The notes: generated by a model not told the origin, from the sequence alone. DNA of 64,000 nucleotides from Pegea sp. RAD2-039 (GCA_034620365.1 JAQGEQ010000225.1:1-64000); one strand, 5' to 3'. Counted from the first letter of the stretch, positions 13,071 to 32,918 are shown. Program-made: numbers and translations.

Positions 13071-13207
13071 TGCAGTATTTCTATTCTTTTTATATCAATT
13101 ACTAAATTGTGACAGTTAAGACCTTTTCATTATCTTTCAGCTCATATTGTTCGCTATAAGAGCTGTAGAATTTGTCACTCGCAGCCACGCGTTGAATAAA
13201 TAAACAA
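13071..13207 (+). mobile_element. 3' end of a second LINE-like family
   Basis: About 135 bp (from ctgcagtatttctattc to ttgaataaataaa) recurs at 56,969-57,105 with only a few differences. Both copies are on the plus strand and end in an AATAAATAAA-type tail, as expected for the 3' ends of a 5'-truncated non-LTR element. No coding sequence is left to classify it. Confidence 0.65.
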
Positions 13208-14023
13208 AATGTCCTCCAACATACCCTTGCTTACTTGTTAATAGCTTTTTTGGTGCTTATAGTTGAGTAGTTTGTGTTACTTTGCACATTTTATGAAAGA
13301 TAAAATTGTCTTGATGAGTAATAACCATTACAACGAGCATATTTCATTTACTAAATAAATTTAAAAGTGTTCAAGTAGTTACTTACATCAATAAATTATT
13401 CGGAAAGTAATTAAAAATTCTGATACAGTCTTGTTTATTTTCGACAGTTATATCGACCGATACTTTGTATTTTAAGTATCAAGCTATCTAAAAGCTATCA
13501 GCTAAAATTATTTTATAAAATTATAACTGATGTCTTAATACAAAATCTGTGGCACAAAAATACTTTGTTTTAAAATATCTGTTTATTAGTTCAAAGGTTT
13601 GCAACAAGAAATTATTTCAAATTTTCTGTTAGTTGTCAATTTGTACCTGTCTTTAGGAAATAAGGGCAATAAACATTTTATAATAGTAAACATAATATAA
13701 TAAATTAAAATTATTGCATTGATATCATAACTATAATATTTTAAAAGAAGTATAGGAAATAGATCTCACAAATTTAATAAGATTATGGTTTACCATCTCA
13801 AGATAATTCTAAGAAAATCTAACAAGGTTATGATAAATTTATAATAACTAAATTCTAAAAATACAATAAAGTTTGAGCTAAAAATAATGTTACTAAGATA
13901 TCGGTTAAAAATTATGAAATGTAATATTTTAAGATGGCTTTAAAAAATAAATATTACTAAAAAAAAATGATTACAAAATTGGCTTTTTTGGGGCCATTCC
14001 AGTTTTGCGCTATAGAATTTTCT
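13208..14023. other. AT-rich DNA with no supported gene
   Basis: I see nothing here except the left breakpoint of segmental-duplication copy B at 14,023/14,024. Confidence 0.6.
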
Positions 14024-14910
14024 AGATTTTTACACATTTAAAGAAGATTCAGTTCGTGGAATAGCTTCTATGGTGTTGATATCTTCGGGAAAATCACTAT
14101 TTTAAATCAGGTTATTTATTGAAACTTTTTTTATATTTGATTCTGAAACCTCAAAGAAATAATTGTTAAAAAAAATATTTTTGAATCTTTTTATTCAGTT
14201 TATATATTTTAAAACTTGTTTAGTAATGTGTTAAAAAAATTATCAAAATTTACACTTTTTTTGTTTAAATTATAAATTAATAATATTTATCAAATTCTTA
14301 TATAATTTCTAGTTTAATTTTAATGTATCTAAGATAATAGATTATTACAATTTATAGTTTTTGTAAAATAAATTTCTTGAAATTCTACTATTTACTTATT
14401 ATTAAAATTTAGAATAATTAAATTATATTTTCAATAAAATATTTATTTAGTAATAATTTTTTTCCAATTTGATGAAATAATTTTCTAAATATTTCTGAAT
14501 CTTTTTAACAAATTTTTAAACTTCTTCATTTTCAAAACTTCAACTTTTTTAAACTTATTAAGACTTTTAAGACATCATTTTATATTTGTATATTTTATTA
14601 TGTGTCACTTATCCAATTGAGTCCTTTCTCTATTTCTTTATCACTACTTTGGGTTGTTTTTGATAAAAAATTTGAATAATTTAAAATCTAAAATAATTTA
14701 TGAGTTGAAATTTGTATCATAATATTAAGAGCTTTTTACTGTATCCAGAAAATGTTAAATATTTCAACAAAATTTGTTTTAAATTTTCTACAAATTAATT
14801 TATAAAATTTTAAATATATTTAATATTAATATAAAAATATTTTTATTATAATCAAATATTTCTAATATAAAGTATAGATGTTGAAATTTTTAACAAATAA
14901 TCTTGGATAG

Positions 14911-15210
14911 ATGGATTAGTAAAAGATGTTGATGAAGATACAAGGAGATTTATGGTTAATATTGGAGCAGTCCCAATTTGTTTAAAGATCGTGGAAGCAG
15001 ATTATAAATGCGCCAAATTTGTGAGTTTATTCATCAACTTCTGAACAAAGACATAAAAGATCTTTTCAACAGCTCGCTGCTTTTATTTTCCAACTATTGT
15101 TATTAGACGAAAATGGCTTCAAATTAATCTGCGCGACATTTAATCACTTCCAGAATCTCAATTTCGTTTGCGACTTCATCAACTTTTCATTTGTCGAATC
15201 TTCATCTTGA
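14911..15210 (+). pseudogene. CNOT9 (RQCD1/RCD1)-like gene fragment, copy B
   Basis: Same two-exon fragment as 888-1,187, with the same splice sites and stop codon. One replacement is visible (CGC to CAC, Arg to His, in the ATFNRF segment). The frame is still open, but the fragment covers only part of one armadillo core, so it is probably not a working CNOT9. Confidence 0.7.
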
Positions 15211-15925
15211 GATTTCCTCATCTTTATTTGGTTGCTACGTAACTGTTCTCGACATCTACGTGATTTACATTACATTTACTTCCACTTGAGTAGCTCCATA
15301 CACAAACATACTTTTATGCTTGTCTTCGCGTAAACTTAAAGATTGGCGAGCTTTAGTTCGGTTGAAAGCATCCAGTTGCGTATCACCGAGTAGATCATAT
15401 ACGTAATCGTGATATATTTCCACGTAAGAAATAAATATCGATCATCTGATCCTGGATTCGTTGATTTAGTGAACTTGATGTCATGACATCAGACTTTACA
15501 GAAAATCTATTGATTCGGTAAAAAGATATATTTCTCAGCTTGTAGTTGATTGTTCAAATTAAAAATCATATTAGTAACACGAAGTAGTAATCAAGATTCT
15601 GTTGCAGATATTTTATATGTTTACCAGAACTTGTCACTTCAATATCTTTTGGTTGACAGTTAATTGAAATACTAATTTCGCTAAAACTTTTTTTCTATTT
15701 CTAAACATTCTGTCAATTTATCAGTTACATGTTTGCGTCAAAATAAATTTTCAACATAAATTATTTTGATGTTTCTATTTGTACTTCGTATTTGATACAA
15801 AAATTTCAATAAAAGAATAACACTTTTAATTCTTTGGTTTTGTGTTTAATAAGAAATTCTCTAGCGCCCAGTAGTGGAAAAGGAAAATTTGGAATTATTG
15901 TTTTATAAAGTTATTTTTTTTAACT

Positions 15926-16421
15926 CATTTATTTATTACAATAAATGCGAAGGAGGGTACCTGAAAAAACCACCTCTCGCTAACACACATTCTCACAAAT
16001 AATATCTATTTAGTCAAAAATATAAAGAGCAAAAGATATAACACATGACATTTCGCAAGTCCTTAAAGCATATAACAGTGAACAATCACTTAGAATGTTA
16101 ATAATATAAAAAGGGAAATAATCACAGTTTAGAAATGACAATTGTGGTGATATTATAACGGTTCAACTTCTGCTTGAACAATGGGAGTGCTTCTGACATG
16201 ACAATGTCTGATGTCAGCTGGTTCCATGTACTAATTGTGCGGTATGAGAAAAAAATTTGCTCTGACCAATGTACCAGGTGATATGGGCTTATCAAGATGT
16301 AATGTGGGTCGTCTGAGTTGATATAACTTGAAGGAAGGAATAATGGAGAAGAAATCATCAAACTGAATGTCAATTAAATTGTGGATAATTTTAAAAATAA
16401 GAATTAAGTCGTATCTAATTT
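15926..16421 (-). mobile_element. CR1/Jockey-like LINE 3' end within segmental copy B
   Basis: Duplicate of the LINE remnant at 2,056-2,552, carried along in the segmental duplication. Its 83-codon ORF tail (16,122-16,373) translates identically to the one in copy A. Confidence 0.85.
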
Positions 16422-16587
16422 AATTGAAAAATTTTCAGTGGTTTATATTGAAATCGCGACAACTTAATTACTTAAAGTTAAAATCTAGTTGTTTATAAAG
16501 TTATGGCATTTGGTTATAATGAAAATAATTGTGTATCTTCAAATTTATTCCATCTTAAACACAATCAACATCAACTAATGTACCAAA

Positions 16588-18314
16588 TTTTCACCAAAAT
16601 GGCCGCAATTACACAAAAAGCATTCTACAAAAGCTACTTAAGATGTTTGTCATTTATTCGGCATCTAAATTAAAGTCTAGCAAAATTTCAAACATTTTTT
16701 TATTTTAAAATCAACTTGTATTTCTGACAATTTAAATTGAATAAGATAAGAAACTGAAGTTGAATCTTAATGTGATATGATTAACAAATATTTAAAGCAA
16801 ATTCATCACATCAAGTTGTTAATAAACTTTTGATTTTTGTGTAAAGGTTTGAACAGATTAACTGAATTGGTTTTTAAATTGATGATAATTTGATTGAAAA
16901 TATGTTTCAAAGAGCTTTTTATAAAATACTTCAATTTGATCTTCAATTTGTAAAGAGTTATAAAAATATGAAGGATGTTTAAATTATTTTTCTCTTTTGA
17001 CAAATAAATCAACTCTTGAATCAAGAACTTGAAGGTAATCAGCTAGACTATTTTGGATTTTTCAAAGAAGTATTTAGACTTGCGATGATTCACTTAATTT
17101 CTTCAATTTACTTTTGAATTTACACAATTGTCATTTCCTCTAATTTTCTTGCAGCAAAATATAATGATGTCATTTGATTAAAACTATTATCTGTAAACTT
17201 ATTCTTAATTAGAATAGAAAGACAACCACTTAACAGTAAACATCATTTCAACTTTTTCTACAAAAAACTAATTTGAAATTCAGGTAATTAAATCCATCAA
17301 TTTTTAATTGTGGTAATTAATTATTCCCAAGAAGTTTATTATCAATTTACAATAAATAAGAATATGATGATTCGATGTACATTCTAATTTTAATTTTAAC
17401 TTTAAATTTACTTATGATTTATTCATCTTGAATCTCAAAAATTTAATCTTTTTGAAATTTGTAACTAGTTATAAGCTCCAACTTTTCGACTTCTTAAAAC
17501 AACTTAAATTTAAATTTCTTATTTTTTTATAAAAACTTTAAGAAAAAGTATGAAGTAAAAACTATTAAATTTCAAAATTATTTTTATTAACAAATATTTA
17601 TTGAAATTTTTAATTATCTAATGAAATATGAATTACATCAACTACTTATCTAAGTATATATTAGTTGCTTCAATCAATTTTCTTTCAGCACTAAGACGTT
17701 AGAACAAAAGATTATTCTACCGCATATGTAAAAGTCATTTAACAGTTGGGTTATTTATAATTACTTTTGTGTTTTAATAGCAATTTATGAAAGACTAAAG
17801 CTCTCTTAAAGAAATTATCTTTACAAATACTTATTACAAAAAATACAATGAAATAAATGATGCAATTATTTGTGGAAATTTAATTTAAGAATTTCTAAAT
17901 CATAAAAGTTCTAGAAGTTCTGAAAGATGTTTTACATCAGTTGCCTTCAACCTCTTTCCACTGTGTGTGAGATGCTTATATTTGATGTTTCAATAGACGA
18001 TGTTTCTAAATACTTTGCTGAAAGCAGTTTTTTGAAATAATGAAATATTGACTATTAATAATGGAAAAGTTTAAAACATTTTAAACTTCTTAAGGCTTCT
18101 ATAGAAACAAAATAGAATTTCCAAAAATTGTATTTATAAGTAGTAATTATCAATACACGATTATTAATGATTGAAACCGAAGCAAGTTGTTGTCAGAAGA
18201 CCTTAACCCACTAAAAAGGAAACTTAATAGTTTTGTTGTTGTGGGTTTTGAAACACTCAAAAGCATTTGAAGCATAAAACGTTATCAATCTTCAAAGTAA
18301 GAAAAAAAAAGTTG
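16588..18314. other. AT-rich DNA; one short ORF after the duplication edge
   Basis: The only hint of coding is 16,599-16,673 (+), a 24-codon ORF reading MAAITQKAFYKSYLRCLSF and then a few residues to a stop, with no clear donor. It recalls the start of LYR-motif proteins but is too short to call. The rest is AT-rich with no gene seen. Confidence 0.5.
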
Positions 18315-18387
18315 TTTATTTACGCGTTTATTAAGTCCGCAAATTTTCGGAACTCTTTTTTACACATCTTTAGTTTTGGGAACAATT

Positions 18388-18682
18388 TCACCAATGATAA
18401 GGCCACATAATGAAAAGTATAATTAGAATTCCCGAAATTAATAAAGAAAAAACATAAAAATATACAAGTCTTTGGATTACTTCAGGTTTGTAGCTACTCA
18501 GTTTCTGCAAATTAAAAAAAAGTCATTTGATGAAAGTTTATTTGTGATTTAAAAATGTATTTCTTTACCTGATGTACATTATACCCTTTTAGGGTGACAT
18601 TATCGAAATTTTTTGGGGAACAGATAGATGAAGGTATTGAATAGGAGCTTGAAATAGAGTCATCTGTAGAAGTACGATTCAT
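18388..18682 (-). CDS. Small single-pass membrane protein, unidentified
   Basis: Two exons (18,682-18,569 and 18,504-18,388) join in phase 0 through CAG|GTAAAG and TTTGCAG to give 76 residues. The N-terminal half is Ser/Thr-rich and polar. The C-terminal half has one hydrophobic helix (LVYFYVFSLLISGILIILF), ending MWPYHW. An acceptor-like AATTAG stands one base before the ATG, so either an upstream exon or trans-splicing is possible. AATAAA signals lie 56 and 68 nt past the stop (18,327-18,332 and 18,315-18,320). I do not recognise the family. The clean splice sites, signal and membrane helix together favour a real gene. Confidence 0.5.
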
Positions 18683-18699
18683 CCTAATTTTTAGAATCA

Positions 18700-20095
18700 A
18701 TCAAATCTAAGAATTGTTTTTTAAATTTGGAGATGTTAGTCAACAATTATAAACAAATATTTTTAGATAAAATTTAATCATAATATTTTAACACAAATTT
18801 TTTATATTTAACTTATTTTTCGATAAATTTAATTATTCATTATTTTTAAAAACTATATTATTGAATTCTATAAATTTATTTACTTAATTATAAAAAAAAA
18901 GTTTTATTTTATAAAAAAAATCTTATTAAACTTTTTTGTAAATAAAATACTTAAATATTTTTATCAAATACTAAAAGTATTAAATTTAAAAAATTCTTCA
19001 AATAAATCATTTTGCAAAAAACTCAAGAATTTGACGATTAATGAATCAGAATACAAATTTATTTTTACTGAAATTCAAAGTCTTAAACATCCAGTATCAA
19101 AGGAGATATTATTAAGTTTCTATTTTATTTAATTCTGAACTAACCATAAACTTTTGATTTTTATAATTGATATTTTTGCGAATAATTTTTATAAAAAAAT
19201 TATTTGATTAATCTATAATAAAAATCAAATAATTAAACTGATTGAAAACTACTTTAAAACTGATATTGAAAATATTTACTTCATAATAATCTCAAATTGG
19301 TATCTAGAGATAAATCTTTAAATGTTCTTTTTTTTCAAGCAATTATCTTCAAAACTATTTTTATGAAATTAAACTTTTATTTTTTATAAATTGTTGGTTT
19401 GTCTGGAATTTTATTTTTCTCGTTTTTAGTTTTATACAAAAAAATATTTTTGCGAAATAAAATCTCAGAGTTTATTTCTAACACTTAAAAAATATTGAAT
19501 TTTTGAGTTTAAACTCAACACGCATCTTCAGCTAATGTTGGATCTTCTCTTTGTGATGCAATCTAAGAGTTTTGGGATTTTAAAAATGATGATTTTAAGG
19601 TCTTATGATTGCTAGCAACAAACTGAATAAATGAAGTTAAAGATAACTTAATAAATTAAATAATAGTTTTACTTTAAAAGATATTTCAAATAAACTTTGT
19701 TTAGTTAAGAATAAAAACATCTTTATTATAATTCTCATATTTAACATCTTGCTGCTTTTGTAACTTTAATAAAACTTGTAGATGTTGCAATCTTCTTGTA
19801 AACTACTGATGCAGAACTTGCTGTGGTAATTGATACCTTTTCATATCTTGCAACAAAATCTATAATTTGCAGCCATGCGATGAATTTCAAAATATTTTTA
19901 CTACTTATGTGAAATTTAATTTTATCAAATCATGATTTAATGTTCAAATTTATGAGTTTGAAGAGTAGAAGACCTCATAAAAACTCACAAACAAAACTTG
20001 AAATTTGTTTAATTTTGATGAAAAGTTTAACTTTTCAGATAATCATATTTGAGTTAGAAAGATCAAATGATCACCAAAACCCTCTAAACTTGAAA
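18700..20095. other. AT-rich DNA; one open minus-strand stretch
   Basis: A minus-strand frame is open from about 19,937 to a TAA near 19,742, without a Met. Its C-terminal part is Ala/Ser/Thr/Lys-rich (SITTASSASVVYKK). It could be a final exon, but no upstream exon was found. The remainder shows nothing. Confidence 0.4.
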
Positions 20096-20145
20096 GCTTT
20101 TTATTGTCGCCGCAAATCACTTTTATATTTTCAACAAAATTTAAA

Positions 20146-27667
<7,522 letters not shown>

Positions 27668-28317
27668 TATGAATTTCTAAAAACAAATAAATGATAATTT
27701 ACTTCATAAAATATAAAATTATTAAAGAATTTGTTAATATGAATTAGTAATATGTATAATATATAACTTAAAACTAATAAAATATATCATTAAAAACAAT
27801 TTTTCAAGTAAATAGTTATTATAATATTTTCAAATGCAAACATTCACTAAAATTTTTATTTAAAAATGTTAAAAATAAACTTCAGTAATTTATAAATATA
27901 ATAAATATATAATATAATAATCTATTTTATAAATTTTGTATATATTTAATATCTAAATCAGTTATTTAAATTATAAAACAATCTACTATATAATTTGACA
28001 AAAATAACAAACTAACTGAAAGAATTATTTTATACAACTTAATTTTAAAAACTAAAAGTTTTTTTTATAATAATACTTTAAAAATATAGTTTACAAAAAA
28101 ATGTTTAAATTAAAATTTATAAAAAGTTAAAAATCATTCAAAAATTAGGTAATTAAGAATAAACTCAAAAATTATAAAAAAAATTATAAAAATATGAAAA
28201 GAAAAAACTAAAAAAGTGGTTATTTAGTTAAGTAAGAATTCTTAGAAATAAAGCAAATTTGTTTGCATTTTTTAAATGAAAGTTTTTCAATAAAAATATT
28301 AATTTTTTTATTTTTTT
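27668..28317. other. Very AT-rich intergenic DNA
   Basis: No coding signal or repeat was seen upstream of POLR1A apart from poly-A and poly-T runs. Confidence 0.6.
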
Positions 28318-28392
28318 TTTTATTTTATATATATAAATGCGAAGGAGGGTGCCTAAAGAGAGCACATCTCACTAACACACATTCTCAGTAGT
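28318..28392 (-). mobile_element. Short CR1/Jockey-like LINE 3' tail
   Basis: About 70 bp matches the extreme 3' UTR of the main LINE family (aaatgcgaaggagggtgcc ... ctcactaacacacattctca), next to a T-rich tail. It is a severely truncated insertion. Confidence 0.75.
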
Positions 28393-28570
28393 TTTTTATG
28401 GTTTTTCTCAGGAGTTTTATATGTCTCCACCTGGGGTCGAACCCGAATGACTGAAATTTTATTGAAAATAATTAATACTAACAAAAAATTAAAATATTTT
28501 CTAACTAACAAACACTGTAGAAATTAACATTAAATTTTAATAGATACAAAACCCTCGTGGCCTTAGTACC

Positions 28571-28601
28571 AGACAGTATTTCATAAGTTACGAAACTGTC
28601 T
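28571..28601. repeat. Imperfect inverted repeat (hairpin)
   Basis: AGACAGTATTTC and GAAACTGTCT form a stem with one bulged A around the 9-nt loop ataagttac. It is isolated in AT-rich DNA with no gene assigned. It could be the end of an unrecognised element or chance. Confidence 0.4.
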
Positions 28602-30076
28602 TAATACTTTAATGGCTTCTAAAAGCTGAATAGTTTACTATTATTATAAAATAACTAAATTAAAAACTTTTTTTTTTTAATTATTCTTTCAGGATTGAAA
28701 AATATAATTTGCAATTTATAGCTCATTAGATAAAATATAATAAATCTGTAAAACTAAGCCTTTTGAAAGTTAAACAAAATCTCTGATTGAAAGCACACGT
28801 TTACATTCTTAAGATTTTCTATTGGATGAAAAAACTCATAAAAAATGTATAATTTTACTTTGATAAGGATAAGGAATTAAAGTATAAAAGAAATTGAAAG
28901 AGGTTTGATTAATATATAGAGATACTAGTTTAAAGCATTCAGTAACAACTCCTTTGCGCTTATATATAAAAGTTAAATTATACTACAGAATATAAAAGAT
29001 TTTGAGACAATTAACATTATTCAAGTTCCAAAAAAAGTTGGATCTTTTTGTTAAATACAAGATTTTATTTGCTGCAGATAATAAAACTGGTCACAAGCTC
29101 CAAAAAAAAATATTTATTTATCTTTTACAATAAACAAATGAAAAAGTAGATGTAAAACTTGAGAATTAGTTTAAAATGTATAATCTATATTAACATCACA
29201 CTAAACTACTAAATAAAGTTTCATTGATAAGAATTTAATATTTCAGAAAATTTGTCAAAAATATTACATTATTATTTCAATTTTTTCACGAGTTTTGCTT
29301 GTAGCAGTTGTAAACATCACGAATTCAAAGTATGTCTTTCACTGTATACTTCTGAGCGATTTTTTAAACTGCAGTCAGTGAAAATATTGCTTTTCAATGA
29401 AGTATTTCACAAGTTAAGGTGCTAGATTAATTCAATAATTTTTATTATCAGTGCTCTGATGTTAATAGTGTGTAAAATGGTCAGAAGCAAGAATTAATTT
29501 CAAAAAAACTCAAATATTTATAGTAGATTATAATTAATAAATAATAAATTTAGAGAGACCAACGAGTTTATATCAGGTTATGTCCGATGCTAACAATTGA
29601 AGATTATTTATCGAGATTCAAATTTAAATTAAATAAAAAAAAAACTTTGAAATTAAGTGAATGAAATTGATCCAAAATTTTCAAAGATAAAAATTGTAAA
29701 AAGTCTTCACTAAAATATAAACTGATGAATGTTTAAAACTAATTTATCAACTAATCAGATGCAATTGAAGATGCTCTGGTTGATTGCTTCATCTTCAAAT
29801 TCTCAACTCAGCGAGTTTTCCACTCAATTTGAAGTCCAATTTTCTTGATTAATTTAAAGAGTTCAGCTTTTAAAAGCTGGAAAATTAAAAGCAAAGTCTT
29901 CTGAATTAATATAAAGATGAAGAGATGATATAAACACATAATCTTCATCTTTCAATCTCCATCTAAAACTTTAAAGGTTTCTTTTAAGCTATATAATAAG
30001 CTGAAATAAAAAAGTTTTATTTTAATCCATAATTTTGATGAAGTCGATTTTTTTTTGTAGTAACATTTTAAATAAA
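28602..30076. other. AT-rich DNA with no supported gene
   Basis: I saw no convincing exons. One 29-codon plus-strand ORF after an AATCAG site (29,760-29,850, MQLKMLWLIASSS...) has no partner exon. Confidence 0.5.
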
Positions 30077-30202
30077 TCATCTCTCAAAGATTGTTGAGTC
30101 TATAAAAGATGTAAAAACTTCTTGTTTTGTGATAAAAATTGTTGGATCAGCTTCGTATCTCAATTTAAAAACCTCACCAATTAGTCGATTTAGCACCTTA
30201 AC
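30077..30202 (-). CDS. Possible orphan terminal exon
   Basis: After a CTGCAG acceptor, 41 codons are open to TGA and begin VKVLNRLIGEVFKLRYEADP. The composition is typical of a folded protein and unlike the surrounding AT-rich noise. The frame stays open upstream of the acceptor to about 30,243 but lacks a Met. The SAM-domain gene upstream ends at its own stop, so this would belong to another transcript or be a relic. Product unknown. Confidence 0.3.
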   Translation of the reverse strand, partial: VKVLNRLIGEVFKLRYEADPTIFITKQEVFTSFIDSTIFER

Positions 30203-30678
30203 CTGCAGAAACTTCTCCGTCTTTTGAAATCCGGAAAAATATCAGCAAAGTCCCGCCGTTTACTCAATCACCCCCTTGTTTCAGACAGCAACGAGAAAGG
30301 TTGAATTATTGGCTTGCTTGGTAATTCTTGAGACGAAAATAGATATTTTCATGAATTAAATTGTTTCAATTTTGTTATTTCATTAAAAAGGTGTTTGAAT
30401 TGTCTTTTTACTTCTTATTAACAACTTTCTTTCTTATGTTTGTCTGAAACTTAAATAACTTTTCTTACAAATTATCTGAAGCATTTTTTAAGCTCAGTTC
30501 TTAAAAAAAGATTTAAAAATCGAACTTCAATTCGTATAGATGACTTGAAAAAGATTTTATAAAAATAAATCCAAAATATTTACTCAAAATTATTCTAATA
30601 AAATTCGCATCAAATCCTATTTAGTTTATCTGATAAATAATCACGATTTCCAGCTAATTTCTTTATTAAATGTTAGTT

Positions 30679-31467
30679 TCACGGTGAATGAAAAGCCAAC
30701 ACCACATCAACATACGATCCTAAGCAACGATGGACTTTCGAGATCAATGTATGAGCTTTACCAAGAGGTACATCCAGATTTACGAGGTCTGAAACCGTCA
30801 ACAATGGCAAGGCATATCCATTTATCACATTTTCATGAAAAACCTGAAATTGTAAACAAAATTAATAAAATAAGAAGTTTGTTGTTTCATCTTTTTACTT
30901 CTTTAAACTCTCCACAACCTATATGCTCGAGAAAATCATCAAGTTGTCTAACAGACCACTTCCCCATCTCTTCAGCAATCATCATAATCTTCCTTCTCTC
31001 ATCACAAGAAGCATTCATCGAGTAAGTAGCTGCTGGTGACCGGCCACTAAAATTATCAAATATTTCTTATATATTCAAATAAAGACGACAAATTAAATTT
31101 ACTCCATTTTTGTCGGTATTAGTTTTTAATTATCTATTTGTTTATTATAAATACATCGAGTTGAAAATCTTTTATAATTCTTTGAAACATTTAATAATTC
31201 AAATAATTTATTCAATATTTCTCCAAAAATAAGAAACTTAGAAAATACTACAAAAGCTACTTACTTTATTGACAGTGCATCAAAATTTCCATCGAAATTT
31301 CCATCAAAATGTCCATCAATTAAGTCACTGTATGGACAGAGTAGATTGAGATGATGACTTGAGAGTATTCTACTTCCTGTCGACGATAAAAGTCTTTAAA
31401 GCAATTAAAAGATTAGATATCGAGTCTTACGTGGATTAAATGAGAATTGAGTTACGAACGGACCCAT
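30679..31467 (-). CDS. SAM-domain protein, 153 residues
   Basis: Four exons join in frame: 31,467-31,431, 31,376-31,265, 31,046-30,899 and 30,843-30,679. The C-terminal half is a sterile alpha motif: KWSVRQLDDFLEHIGCGEF, then VFHENVINGYALPLLTVSDL, then VPLGKAHTLISKVHRCLG. This is the W...V..F....GC..F...F.EN.I.G..LL.LT..DL...PLG..H.I...I pattern of SAM proteins, which bind each other, other proteins or RNA. The N-terminal half is low-complexity, with DGHFDGNFDGNFD repeats from an 11-15 bp DNA repeat. A TATCTAG acceptor directly abuts the ATG, and AATAAA (30,662-30,667) is 12 nt past the stop. The nearest SAM subfamily cannot be set from sequence alone. The long plus-strand ORF over this locus is its antisense shadow. 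Confidence 0.75.
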
Positions 31468-32918
31468 CTAGATACTTTTAATCTTTAATCGAAAATATTT
31501 TATTGAAAACTGCTGAGAAAATAAAAGAAATAAAATTGAAACTTTCAAAGAACTTTACATCAGATGAAACTGTTTATTGAATTATTAAGATTTAAAAATT
31601 GACATTTGTTTTATTGATTCACTTTGTATCAAAGAAACTGAAAAAAATTTCTGAAATATTTAATTTCTAACCATTAAGTAAAAAGTTATGACGTAATGTT
31701 GGCAACTCAAACTATCTCATCAAAAAGAAGATTAACTTTTAAATAAATTAAAAATCCTGCTGTTTAAAGTCTGATAGAAATATACAAAATACTCGTTCAG
31801 TTTAGATGTCATCTTTTCAAGCTGTTAAAGTCATTGAAAAACTGATTAAATTAGTAACATTTTTGACCAGATAATCTTCTAAACAAACAAAATTATGATA
31901 AAAAAGTTTAAATATCTCTGTTTTTTCAAAGTTCTTTCTACATATTAGAAATATTTAGATATATAAGAATTGCAAACAGTTATAAGAACTTGAAAAAAAG
32001 AACAAAAACACCAAAAAGTTTTAAACTTTTAAATTAGAAACTAAATTCTTGTTTTGAAATTTGATTTTGTAACAAAATTGATTTCAAAATTTCTATGAAT
32101 TGCTTAAAACTATTAGAGTTGCTTTTAGAAAATATTTTTTACATTTTTATAACTGATTAATATTTTTTAAACTATTTTCAAATATCTAGAAATTAAAACT
32201 AAGAATATTAAAAAAAATAATAAAAATTTTATAAAATACTTTAGATTAACATGAATAAATCAAATTAAAATTTATAATTGTAGAACTTTAATAAAAATAA
32301 ATTAACTTATTTAGCGAAAAAAATAAATATTATTAAAGAGAGTTTGAAGTAATTTAAGATTATTACAGAAAGAATAGAAATATTGCTTATATAAAAATAT
32401 AAATAATAAATTATGAATCAAAAATAGAAAATAACAAAATTCTAAACTAATATCGAAACACGAAATTTCAATATTAAAACTTTTTCATTATTAAAAAATA
32501 TGTTTGAATTTCATTGAAATCAAACAAACAATTTTCCCATATTTAAACTATTCAAAAACTCTCTAATAAGAGAATAATTATTATTATAATATTTACTTTT
32601 CTACAAGTTTAATAAAAAATTAGAAAAAAATGAAATTAGTTTTAAATAAATAAATATATCAAAAATACAAAACAAATAAATATAGTTTATTAGTTTGAAA
32701 TAATTTATACCGATATTGTCAAAAACAACTTGAAATAAATAATCAAACTTTAATCCTATTTAAATTACTTAAATCTTATCTAGAAAAGGTTAAAAAACAA
32801 TTTAAATTATTGTAAAAGCAAAATATTCAGATTAATTAACAAAATAGAAAGTGAAGAAAGACCTAAAAGTCCAATAATCTGAACTATATCTACTAAACCT
32901 GAACTACTAAAATGAGTT
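31468..32918. other. Very AT-rich DNA with no supported gene
   Basis: I see no coding exons or repeats up to the outer edge of the SLC6 inverted repeat. Confidence 0.6.

Larger units (their letters stand above)
14024..16587 (+). repeat. Segmental duplication, copy B
   Basis: Direct copy of 1-2,716, about 14 kb away. Both edges are visible: unrelated sequence ends ...atagaattttct and the repeat begins agatttttacac, while at the right ...gtaccaaa is followed by ttttcacc instead of aacgatta. Only one unit of the 153-bp tandem repeat is present. Substitutions from copy A are few, for example R to H in the CNOT9-like exon. Confidence 0.95.

Noticed and set aside
16599-16673. LYR-motif protein first exon (MAAITQKAFYKSYLR...)
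   Set aside because: Only 24 codons, no donor, no second exon, and it begins at a duplication breakpoint. Too weak to list as a gene.
28420-28450. tRNA T-arm-like sequence (ggggtcgaacccg)
   Set aside because: Read on the minus strand the T stem has a mismatch, and there is no anticodon arm or acceptor stem upstream. At most it is a decayed tRNA-derived SINE scrap.
30684-31025. Plus-strand ORF of 113 codons, first considered a LINE N-terminus
   Set aside because: It is antisense to two exons of the SAM-domain gene, which has consistent splice sites, frame and poly(A) signal.
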